Assembly: GCA_027627225.1 (NCBI GenBank) | Contig: CM051024.1 | Span: forward strand, 41,935,225-41,999,224 | Source of the DNA: Congeria kusceri | Taxonomy: Eukaryota > Mollusca > Bivalvia > Myida > Dreissenidae | Direction: 5' to 3' | Length of the DNA stretch: 64,000 nt | Shown: in pieces, positions 11,560 to 22,400 of the stretch | How the letters are laid out: each line of letters begins with the position of its first letter | Numbering within the stretch: the first letter of the stretch is position 1 | The notes under the pieces: generated by a model | Seen by the model: only the letters and a program-made list of their open reading frames with translations | Database searches by the model: none | What the model was told of the DNA's origin: nothing | Translations under genes and position numbers: made by a program

Positions 11560-12000
11560 GCCCGGTTGGTGTTGGGTAGCCAATTTCTTAGTCCAAATTA
11601 GATCAAGGTCAAGGTCAAAGCAAGTTTGGGTGATATGGGTGGATTGGGAACGGTCATACGTAAAACCTGTGTAAATATCCAAGTGTTGTAGTAAGCGGTG
11701 TTGGTGCAGGACGAAACGGTAAAATCTAGTTAACCAAGAAATGGCACTTTTGAATCAGTATAAGTCCAAATTAGTTCAAGGTCAAGGTCAAAGTAAAGTT
11801 GGGTAATATGAGTGGATTGGGGATGGACATAAGCAACAACTGTGTAAGTATCAAAGTGTTGTAGCAAGCGGTGTTGGTGCTAGACGAAACGGTAAAATCT
11901 AGTTAACCAAGAAACAGCCCATTTGAATTATTCTAAGTGAAATTAGGTCAAGGTTAAGGTCAAAGTAAGGCTGGGTAATATGGGTGCATTGGGAACGATA
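11560..12000. repeat. 173-bp tandem repeat, about 2.5 copies
   Basis: The block 'gtccaaattag.tcaagg' starts at 11,591, 11,764 and (as 'gtgaaattag') 11,937, giving a period of 173 bp twice in succession. Other shared blocks are 'tcaaggtcaaagtaa', 'ggtgttggtgc', 'gacgaaacggtaaaat' and 'ctagttaaccaagaaa'. The third copy is cut at 'gggaacgataaatgcag', exactly where the large inverted-repeat arm begins. Confidence 0.9.
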
Positions 12001-13235
12001 AATGCAGTCAGTGAGATTTGAGTGATAATCCAATTATTTCAAATGATACGAGGCAGCAAACTGTTACAGCAGCTTGGTGCAAATACTCTCGCGTTCAATA
12101 CATCAGAATTAGGGGAGGTCGAATAAAGAAAGGTTGTTAGTAAAATGTAATTAGCAAGCATACATGTATGTTGCAATGTATTTATAATGCTAGCAATATT
12201 ACTTCTCAAAAGTAACCATCATATAGGTAGTTTTAAATATTTGCTTTTTAATATTGTAGTAAAGTATAGGGCACGTTTATTTTTGGAAAACAATACGTAT
12301 ATGCATTTGGTTTGTTCTAAAGTGTGTTCTATGCTCTATATTGTAGTATATGCATGATCTATAATTGAGCCACAATTGCCTATTTGATAGATGTAATTGC
12401 ATGTTTCAATGCGGTTTTCTTAAATGAGTGAAATAATATGTATCTGAGTAAGAAAAGAGTGCTCTTCTAAAAAGTCAGTGTAGCTTTCATGCGAAAGGGC
12501 GTTTACGTTTTGTTTCAATATATTATGATGTCTGCGATAGCGTAATATGCATGCATTTATTATATTAAAACGGATTTCATCGTTTTGTATTTCAAGTATT
12601 GCGTTACTTTCGCGTGCCTCATGTTGAAGGCATAACAGGATGCTTTAACCCACATCTAGGGACAAATTAAATGTTAAGTATTCATATTAAACATGCACTT
12701 AATTTAGTTTGATAATACATGTAAATAACCGTAATCTGACGGCATAATGTTATACTTTAATGCTTAATTTTATTTATTCTATGGTATCTTATTATTTAAC
12801 TGCATCAGACTTAAACTTTTTTCCATATTTTTTATATCAGACCCTGAAACAACATTAATGGAAAGTCAGACCGGATCAGTTGTTCTAAAACAGTTGCAGG
12901 ATATCGGACTAATTAGTTATTACATGTCATATTCATCTGTGAAGTTTTATCATTGTTCTTATAGTTGTAATAGCTATATATTCACTCTAACGGTAGTAAT
13001 GGTTGTTATTAATAATAGAATAACTTACTGAACATGTGTGTTGCTATGTATTTATGATGCTAGCAATATTAAACTAACAATGTTACATGTAGTCATTATT
13101 TACTCCTAAAATTGATGACCGTTAACTTTATTAAATATTTTAGTCCACCTACAGGTTAACAAAGATTTAAACAATACGCAAGTGTGTTTTTTAATGCATT
13201 TAAGAAGAGTGCAATATACAATGCGATAAATGCAG

Positions 13236-14405
13236 CAAAAAAAATGTGCATACACATGTGTCAATGCATCCTAAAACTAAAACAGTCTTAAAAAATAGGG
13301 GTCACCGGCCTTGTTCCCGAAATATTGGGGTTTACATACGCTACCTGTCTAAGCCCTTTTTTCAGTTTATGTGACTTGCAATGTTCATTTATATAAAGCG
13401 TTCATATTCAAACAAGGACAGAGATTTTTAAATGCATCTTTGTTTCAATCTTTCGTTTGGCAATATACAAGTGCACTTTAATGATAAAACGCGCTTTATC
13501 TGTAGTTACCATTTAAAAATGACCTTTAATGCACACTTTATGAGGTTAATTATGCATTTAATATGCCTTTGAAAACATCAATTAATTATCAAATATTCGA
13601 ATATCTTTTGTTCCAAACGACAGATTTTGTTTAAATTTCCATATACATGTGTCATTGTATACTGTAACTAAAACAGTGTTAAAAAATAGGTGTCACCGGC
13701 CTTTGTCCGGAAATATTGGGTTTTGAATACGGTACCTGTCGAAGCAACTTTTTCAGTTTGGATTTTTTTATCAATGTACATGTAGGAGAGCTTTTTTTCA
13801 AACAAGGTTATGGTTCTTTCAACTGATATGTCTTCACATGTCTTATTTGGCAATATACAAGTGTATTTTGATAATAAAAAAAGCTTTACCAATATTTACT
13901 GTTTAAATAATGAATTTGGCTGGACATTTACATAGGTCAAATGGGTACTAATAATACCTTTAAAACGTAATTTATTATGCATCAATATATTTTGTTCCAA
14001 ACGACAGAATTTATTATATTTTCGCACATACATGCACCAACCTATACTTACATCAAAACATTAATAAAAAGAATGGGTCACCGAACTTGTCCGGGAAATA
14101 TTGGACTTTAAATAGGGTACCTGTGTAGCCTTATTCATCTTTCGTGTTTACGTAAACAACGTATCAATTGTCAAAATAGAATGAATATATTTAATGGATC
14201 TTTTTTAACTAATATGTTTGGCAATACATTGTTTACATGTGGTTTTGATAATTATAAGGCTTTATGAACGTTTAACGATTGACAGGAACTTAATGTTTTA
14301 CACATATTTATATTTATTGATTGAAATAAGTATATTGTAACCTATACACAATAAAGAAATAATGAAGCAAAAGGAGAAATTAACCCAATCATTTTCTTTT
14401 TGTTG
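13236..14405. repeat. ~388-bp tandem, three diverged copies, present only in the left arm
   Basis: The phrase 'gtcaccgg' occurs at 13,301, 13,692 and (as 'gtcaccga') 14,077, spacings 391 and 385. Each is followed by 'aaatattgg' and 'ggtacctgt', and preceded by 'acatac/atgtg..tcaa.gcat'. Other shared blocks are 'ttggcaatatacaa' and 'ttttgttccaaacgacaga'. The right arm has no counterpart: its sequence passes directly from the equivalent of 13,235 to the equivalent of 14,405. The excess of about 1,170 bp equals three monomers (3 x ~388). Confidence 0.88.
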
Positions 14406-14999
14406 CGAACGTCTTTAAGTGATTATCCATCTATCTCAGATGATTCGCGTTACCAAACTTTGGCATGGTGCCAATACACTAGTGTTCAACAAACGAGAAT
14501 TGGGGGAAAATCAAATAAAGTAAGAGTGTTAGTAATAATCAAATTTACAATCATACATGTTAAAATATATTAATGATCATAGCAAAATTATTTTAACAAA
14601 ACAATCCATTATTTAGCGTTCTATATTTGTTCTCCCCAAACACATTTATTTGGCTTCATTTCCAGCATTCGGGTGCTCTCATTGTCTTACTTTCAGTATT
14701 ATGGCGAGTTGCAAGACTAGGCATCATTTGTCAAATTATACAGTTTAATTGATAGTAATTAACCATAAATTCTCCGGAATAAAGATACCGTTATGGTGTC
14801 TTTATAGCTCACCTTCTTAAGTGCGTTTTTCGATTTCTGTCACAGCTATCTTTAGCTTCTACCTCACCTTTTGATACTGCATTGTTGGTAGTGTCACATT
14901 TCCAGCATTATGTCGAAATGTAGTGCCTACTGTGTTCGTTTGTTGCTTCTACCTCCCGTTGTATACCCCCACAAAATGGGAGGCATTAGGCATTGCTCT

Positions 15000-15045
15000 T
15001 GGCGGTCCGTCGGACCGTACGTACGTACGTATGCACGTTTTGGAA
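15000..15045. repeat. ACGT-type microsatellite beside the ~165-bp array (left arm)
   Basis: The sequence 'ggtccgtcggaccgtacgta' runs into 'cgtacgtatgcacg', a (CGTA)n run next to the GC-rich palindrome 'ggtccgtcggacc'. The same motif recurs beside the monomer array at about 23,708, 28,940, 33,120 and 36,215. Confidence 0.9.
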
Positions 15046-15049
15046 TTGT

Positions 15050-15900
15050 ATGGATTCAAGTCCTCTTTTACTGCTGGGCGGATTTCGGTAAAACTTTCAC
15101 AGATGAAGACCCTTAATGTGTGGGTGATCGTGAGGGATGGAATTTTTGCTGTGACCAATTTAGGTAGAATTGTGGTCCTTTGTCATATTTTCCAACACGA
15201 ATATATAATTATCAATTTCTCTTCAACCGCTGGGCGAATTTAACTCACACGTTCACAGCTGACGAAATGTAATGTGTAGGTGATCGTAAACGAAGACATT
15301 GAGGCTGCGTCGAATTTTGGCAGGTTTATGGGTATTTGTCATTTTATCACTATAGTACTTCTTGAAATTTTGTGGACTAAACTCTTTTTTAAGTGCTGCG
15401 CTGATTTTGCTCAAACTTTCAAAGCTAAAGAATCGTCATGTGTAGGTGATCTGAAAGGAATGAATTTCGATTGCGACCAATTTTGGCAGACTTATGGCCC
15501 TTGGCTACTTTTCTACTTTAGGGTTAGTGTTAGACTGACGACTCAACTTCTACTTGACAGCTTAAACGATTTTGCTCAATCCTTCACAGCTAAAGGGCTT
15601 TAATGTGTAGGTAATCATTAATGAGGGAAATTCTGTAGCGACCAATTTTGGCAGAATTATGGCCCTTTGCCACTTTTCCATTATGGCATATATACTTCCC
15701 GATATTTTGTGGACTCATCTCCTCTTGAAATGCTTGGCGGATGGCTTTCAAACTGTCACAGCTGAAGGACATTAATGTTTAGGTGATCGTAAAGGAAGCA
15801 ATTTTGGCTGCGATCAATTTTGGCAGAATTACGGCTCTTTGTCATTTGTTCTACTATCGAATATATTTGAAAAAAAAATTGTTCAGTCAAAAATAAGTCC
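15050..15900. repeat. ~165-bp tandem monomers, about five copies (left arm)
   Basis: The block 'aatgtgtaggtgatcgt' and its variants begin near 15,115, 15,270, 15,437, 15,602 and 15,773, with spacings of 155, 167, 165 and 171 bp. Each unit also has 'ccaattttggcagaattatg' and 'ccctttgtca', 'attttgtggact', 'tgggcgga' and 'aactttcacagctga'. The open frames at 14,910-15,603 are shadows of this monomer. Mirrored in the right arm at 22,870-23,700 and repeated in units B, C and D. Confidence 0.92.
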
Positions 15901-18204
15901 TTTGTCTGTTTCCAAACACATGTCGTGGGGGCATCCGTGTCTGTGACACATCTAGTTGATACTGTATTGTTGAATGTTCCATGTTTTAAGCATTATGGCG
16001 ATTTGTCGTGCTGACTGTTCGTTTGCAGCTTGTATAAATTAAAATTACAAATTAAAATGCATACTTTCAGCGTCTAAAGTGCTTTCTGAGTCGTATATCT
16101 GTAATTGTTATATATTATATAACATTGTTTGTTCTTACTTGCCTGTTTTTATGGGCAATTGAATATTTCAAGGCGGTTTACCCATATGAGTGATATATTT
16201 GTAACTAAACGTGCGCATATTTGTAAACAATCTGTGTTGTTTACATGCGTAATGGCGTTTTCCATTTGATCAAATATATGACATCTTCTGAAGCATAAAA
16301 AGTTATTTTTTTATTTAAATATAAGCGTGTCAAATCTGGTTGTATTTCAAGCATTAAGTTACATTTGTCTATTTCTTTCGATAGTTTGTTGAAATGCTTG
16401 CGCATGCATCTTAGGAAAATATTAATGTTAATTTCTTTTTTGATCTTCACAAATAATTGTAATTTCATATGCTAATTGTTTTAGATTACGTATAGATGAC
16501 AGAATAATATTCCGCATTATGTATGCTGATTACTGATTAATCGATTGTCTGATTTTATCTTATTTCTCTCCATCATGTTTTTTAATTTTAGACTTTATAT
16601 GCATACTATCGATTCGATTTCTGTCTTTATCAGCTTATGCATACTCATGGCGAATGTCTTGCATAGGGATATTTTGGCAGTTCCACAGGTTTGTTTATGT
16701 ATTTCATGTCATAAATGCAATAATTGCATTGGCCGTATATTATAACGCAATAGGATACCTCCCGCATGTTGTGGGGATTAAATCCCTATTGTCTGAATAC
16801 ATAATATCTGATGAAGAGAATATTATATGCGATTTGGTCTGTAAGAACTGTATGCTTACAACTTTAATTTAAATAGTTACTACGTAGACTGTTACATGTG
16901 TTTATTTAAATAAAAAATGACAATTTACATTGACTTAACATGTGAATTAAAATAAGTGCATAAGGGAAAGAAAGGACACTTTTTGTTATATTTGTAATAC
17001 GTTCCAGAAATGCGTCTACGTTCTACATTTGTTCTCAACAGATGCATTTCATTTTGCGAGATGCCGGACCACAATCCGTTTGACTACAATCAAGTTAATA
17101 ATGAATTGTTTGATCATTCGTTAAATAATCCTATTACGAATACCATTACATTGTTTTGATAATTACTTTATTAAGTTCGTTGCTCGATTTCAGTCATTTC
17201 CACCATTGAGTTTCTATCATTAGCTACCATTATCTTCTTTTTGACCACTTATTGCGAGTTTCGCATACATTGATATGAGGCTCGTACATTATAATAAAAT
17301 TAATTGCGTTACTTTTTGATATCATACTATTGGGTTGGCCGCACTTCAAGCATTATTTTTAGTCTACTTCTGATTGTGTTCGCTTGCTGACTGTCAGAAT
17401 TAAATTTACTTGTTTAATTGCATCATTTTGGTGTATACAGTGCGTTCTAAGCCATATGTACTAGTTTATGCTTGATCTATACTTTATAGAACCATTTTAA
17501 GTATTTACATTTTGTTTGAATATGCAATACCTTCAAAATCGTAAACTTAAGGCATGTATCATAATTAAAACGGACTCCATCGTACAGAATCCATTGTATT
17601 TAAAGTATTACGATACTTCATTGTGCCTCTTTTCGGTAGGATAGCAATATGCTTTTACACACAACTGGAGACAACTTAGATGTTAATTAGACATATAATC
17701 AAATGAAATTAATGCTTTTGGATAGTAATTGAGGAATAACCGTAAACTGACTGCATACTTTTCTCTTTTATGGTGTCATTTGTTTTTCATTTATTCTATG
17801 GTATCTTATTATTTGACTGCGCCACCATAAAATCTTCTTCCATATGTTGTATAACAGACTCTAAAACAACATTAATGGAAAATGATATGGGATCAGTTGT
17901 ACTTAAGCAGATGCAAAATATCTTACTAACTGTTAGCATCGACATACCATAATTACCTGTGTATTGAATTATCTGCGGATTATATGGATGACACTTACCC
18001 AGGGTTTATTTATCAATGCTTTAAAATTGTTCTTACAGTTGTAATAAATGTTTATATTCTGTAATGGTTGTAATGGTTGTTAGTAACAAATCGAATGAAC
18101 GAGCATGTACATGTATGTTACTATGTATTTATGATGCTAGCTATATTATAGTAACAATAGTAGTCGTTAGTTATTGTTAAAATTGTATACATCTCTCTTC
18201 ATAA

Positions 18205-18480
18205 AATCCACAAATAAAGGTGTACTTTACTGTATCTACTTTAGCGTTTACGCTGAACATTGGCGCCGGTACTACCGAGTACTTAACAATTGGTAACGGA
18301 CTAGGACGAGTATTTTTAAGTAAATGTGTATATTTGAAGTAACTAACCTAGCAAAGCGAGCGAAAGAACAGCATATTTAGCCAGTTTTAACCGAGTGATA
18401 TATGCCCATATATGTATGGCCCATATATGTAAAGAAGTTACAAGAAAAAAATAAGATAATCGATTGAGTCAGCAAACACC
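18205..18480. repeat. Linker unique to the palindrome arms, with PBS-like 'ttggcgccggtac'
   Basis: This segment and its mirror (about 20,275-20,545) do not occur in units B-F. It holds AATAAA (18,213), then about 50 bp later 'gaacattggcgccggtacta', then 'agcaaagcgagcgaaaga' and twice 'gcccatatatg'. AATAAA followed by CA and TGG-CGCC resembles the end of an LTR followed by a primer-binding site. The downstream bases do not fit a standard tRNA T-stem, so this is only a possible LTR remnant. Confidence 0.5.
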
Positions 18481-19270
18481 AAGCGAAATGTTATTCTCTC
18501 ATCCAAACGTTATCCATAATTATTAGCTTATGGAATTAAAATTATTTGTTGATATAACAAAATAACAATTGTATTTGCCCCACACACTTGCACCAGAATC
18601 TCACCATACTACCGGAATAAATAAGATCATGTAACTTAATGCTTCAAATACAACCAGATTTGATACGTTTAGAATCTAATAAAGAAATATTGTTTATGCT
18701 TCAGAAGATATCATATATTCAATCAAACAGAAAACACCATTACGTATGTAAACAACACAGACTGTTGACCAATATGCGTAAGGAAAGGGTCTCTTTTAGT
18801 TACACGTATTTTACTCAGTTTGGTAAACGCCTTAAAATATGAAATTGCCTCTATATAGCAGACAATTGACATTTACATGTAAACTAGTTCGATAACATAT
18901 AGAACAGGTACATATATAAGACATAGAACACACTATAGACATTACAATTATGCATTTTAATTAGTAATTTTGATTTCTACAGGCTGCTAAAGAACACATT
19001 CAGCACAACACATCGACATAATGCTGGAAATATGGCACACTCAAAAATAAAGTATCAAACAAGGAAGGTAGAAGCAGCAAACAATCACAGCCGAACAAAA
19101 CTTTGACATAATGCTGAAAATATTGCACTACCAACAATCACAGAAATCAAACAACGCAATTAATAAAGTATGCTATCAATACATTATCATACTACGTATA
19201 ATTATGTTAATTACTACCAATTAAAGTGTATTAGTTGACAAAATATGCCTTGTACTGACATTCGCCATAA

Positions 19271-19489
19271 TACTGTAAAAAAGACAATGAGAGCACCCGA
19301 ATGCTGGTAACTAGACTCAATAAATGTGTTTGGAGAGAGCAAATATAGAACGCTAAATGAGGGTTATTTGTGTTAAAATAATATTACTAACATCATAAAT
19401 ACATTGTAACATACAAACTTGTAAGTAAGTAAGTAAGTAAATATTAATTAGCGTGACATATGCGTTTGACAAAGTTTGATATACATTTT
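19271..19489. repeat. Spacer at the centre of the giant inverted repeat
   Basis: These ~220 bp are not mirrored. They carry one directly oriented copy of the recurrent landmark 'gagcacccgaatgctgg', 'aatgtgtttggagag', 'catcataaatacattg', followed by a (TAAG)n microsatellite at 19,421-19,441. The inverted duplication therefore turned around inside, or immediately beside, one copy of the family's own landmark segment. Confidence 0.8.
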
Positions 19490-22400
19490 ATGACATTATG
19501 GCGAATTTCAGTACAAGGCTTATTTTGTTAACTAATACAGTTTGATTGGTAGTAATTAACAAAAGTATACGTAGTATGAAAATGTATTGATGGCATACTA
19601 TAGTAAGTGCGTTGTTCGATTTCTGTGATTGTTGGTAGTGCAATATTTCCAGTAGTATGTCAAAGGGTAGTGCTCACTGTCATTGTTTGCTGCTTCTACC
19701 TTCCTTTTTTGATACTGTTTTAAGTGTGCCATATTTCCAGCATTATGTCGATATGTCCTGCTGAATGTGTTCTTTAGCAGCTTGTAGAAATTAAAATTAC
19801 TAATTAAAATGCATAATTGTAGTGTCTATAGTGTGTTCTATGTCTTATATATGTACCTGTTCTATATGTTATAGAACTAGTTTACATGTAAATCTCAATT
19901 GCCTACTTTATAGAGGCAATTGCATATTTAAAGGCGTTTACCAAACTGAGTAAAACATGTGTAACTAAAAGAGACTCTTTTCTTACGCATATTGGTAAAC
20001 AGTCTGTGTTGTTTACATACGAAATGGCGTTTTCTGTTTGATTGAATATATGATATCTTCTTTATTAGATTCTAAACGAATCAAATCTGGTTGTATTTGA
20101 AGCATTAAGTTACATGAGCTTATTTATGTCGGCAGTATGGTGAGATCCTTGCGCAAGCGTGTGGGGCAAATACAATTGTTATTTTGTTATATCAACAAAT
20201 AATTTTAATTCCATAAGCTAATAATTATGGATAACGTTTGGATGAGAGAATAACATTTCGCTTGGTGTTTGCTGACTCAATCGATTATCTTATTTTTTTC
20301 TTGTAACTTCTTTACATATATGGGCCATACATATATGGGCATATATCACTCGGTCAAAACTGGCTAAATATACTGCTCTTTCGCTCGCTTTGCTAGCTTA
20401 GTTACTTCAAATATACACATTTACTTAAAAATACCCGTCCTAGTCCGTACCAATTGTTAAGTACTCGGTAGTACCGGCGCCAATGTTCAGCGAAAACGCT
20501 AAAGTAGAAACAGTGGGTATATACACCTTTATTTGTGGATTATATGAAGATACATGTATACAATATTAATAATAACTAACGACTACTATTGTTACTATAA
20601 TATAGCTAGCATCATACATACATAGTAACATACATGTGCATGCCTCTTGTTCATTCGATTTATTACAAACAACCATTACAACCATTACAGAAAACATACA
20701 TTTATTACAACTGAAATAACAATTTTAAAGCTTTAAAATATAAACCCTGGATAAGTGTCATCCATATAATCCATACCTAATTCGATACACAGGTAATTAT
20801 GGTATGTCGAAGCTAACAATTAGAAATATATCTTGCAGCTGTTTCAGTACAACTGATCCCATATCATTTTCCATTAATGTTGTTTTAGAGGTTGTTATAC
20901 AACATATGGAAGAAGATTTTAGGGCGGCGCATTCAAATAATAAGATACCATAGAATAAATGAAAAACAAATGACACCATTACAGTAGAAAAGTATGCAGA
21001 CAGCGTACGGTTATCCTCAATTACTAGCAAAAGGCATTACTTTCATTTGATAATATGACTTATAAACATCTAAGTTGTCTCCAGTTGTGTGTAAAAGCAT
21101 ATTGCTATCCTACCGAAAAGAGGCACAAGAAAGTATCGTTATACTTGAAATACATTGGATTCTGTACGATGGAATCAGTTTTAAATATGATAAATGCCTT
21201 AAGTTTACGATTTTGAAGGTATCGCATATTCAAACAAAATGTAAATATTTAAAATGGTTCTATAAAGTATAGATCAAGCATAAACTAGTACATAGGGCTT
21301 AGAAGGCACTGTAGACACCAAAATGATGCATTTCAACAAGTAAATTTAATTGCGACAGTCAGGAAGCGAACACAATCAGAAGTAGACTAAAAATAATTCT
21401 TGAAGTGTAGCCAACCCAATAGTATGATATCAAAAAGTAACGTAATTAATTGTATTATCATGTACGAGTCTCATAACAATGTATACGAAACTCGCAATAA
21501 GTGGTCAAAAAGAAGATAACGGTAGCTAATGATAGAAACTCAATGGTGGAAATGACTGAAATCGAGCAACGCACTTAATAAAGTAATTAAAAAGACAATG
21601 TAATGGTATTCGTAATAGGATTATTTAACGAGTGATCAAACAATTGATTATTAACTTGATTGAAGTCAAACGGATTGTGGTCCGACATCTCGCAAATGAA
21701 ATGCATTTGTTGAGAACAAATGTAGAACGTCGAAGCATTTCGGGAACGTATTACACATATTACAAAAATTGTCATTTCTTTTCCTTAATCACTTATTTTA
21801 ATTAGCACGGTAAGTTAATGTAGATTGTCCTTTTTTATTTAAATAATCACATATAACAGCCTATGTAGTAACTATTTAAATTAAAGGTGTAAGCATAATT
21901 TTCTTATAGACCAAATCGCATATAATATATGCTTCATAAGATAGTATGTATACAGACAATAGGGATTTAATGCCCACAAAATGCTGGAGATATCCTATTG
22001 CGTTATAATATACGGCCAATGAAATAATTGCATTTATGACATCAAATACATTTACAAACCTGTGGAATTGCTAAGATATCCCTATGCAGAAATTCGCCAT
22101 AAGTATGCATAAGCTGATTAAGACAGAAGTCGAATCGATAGTATGCATAAAAAACTTAAAATTGAAAAACATGATGGAGAGAAATAAGATAATGAAGACA
22201 ATCGATTAATCCGTAATCAGCATACACAATGCGGAATATTATTCTGTCAGCTAGACGTAATCTAAAACAATTTGCATATGAAATTACAATTATTTGTGAA
22301 GGTCAAAAAAATTAACATTGATATTTGCCTAAGATGCATGAGCAAGCATCTCAACATACTATCGAAAGAAATAAACGCATGTAACTTAATGCTTGAAATA

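Larger units (their letters stand above)
12000..19270. repeat. Left arm of giant inverted repeat
   Basis: Successive landmarks reappear in reverse order and complement in 19,490-25,690. 12,000 'ataaatgcagtca' pairs with 25,680; 12,180 'tgtatttataatgctagc' with 25,500; 14,670 'gcattcgggtgctctc' with 24,070; 15,015 'cgtacgtacgtacg' with 23,720; 17,770 'ggtgtcatttgtttttcat' with 20,975; 18,265 'cattggcgccggtact' with 20,475; 18,990 'gctaaagaacacattcagca' with 19,765. Paired coordinates sum to about 38,750 inside 14,400 and to about 37,690 outside it, because the left arm has a ~1.17-kb excess at 13,236-14,405. Identity looks like about 95% or better near the centre. No coding content is recognised; scattered 60- to 107-codon frames are fortuitous. 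Confidence 0.93.

Noticed and set aside
14910..15603. Three plus-strand frames of 68-107 codons and a minus-strand one
   Set aside because: They follow the ~165-bp monomers; equivalent frames in the other copies are broken at different places.
17770..21030. Paired 60- and 77-codon frames (17,770-17,952 + and 20,797-21,030 -) as a conserved gene
   Set aside because: They are the same segment in the two palindrome arms; similarity comes from the DNA duplication, and related segments at 26.1, 30.0 and 37.0 kb are not open.
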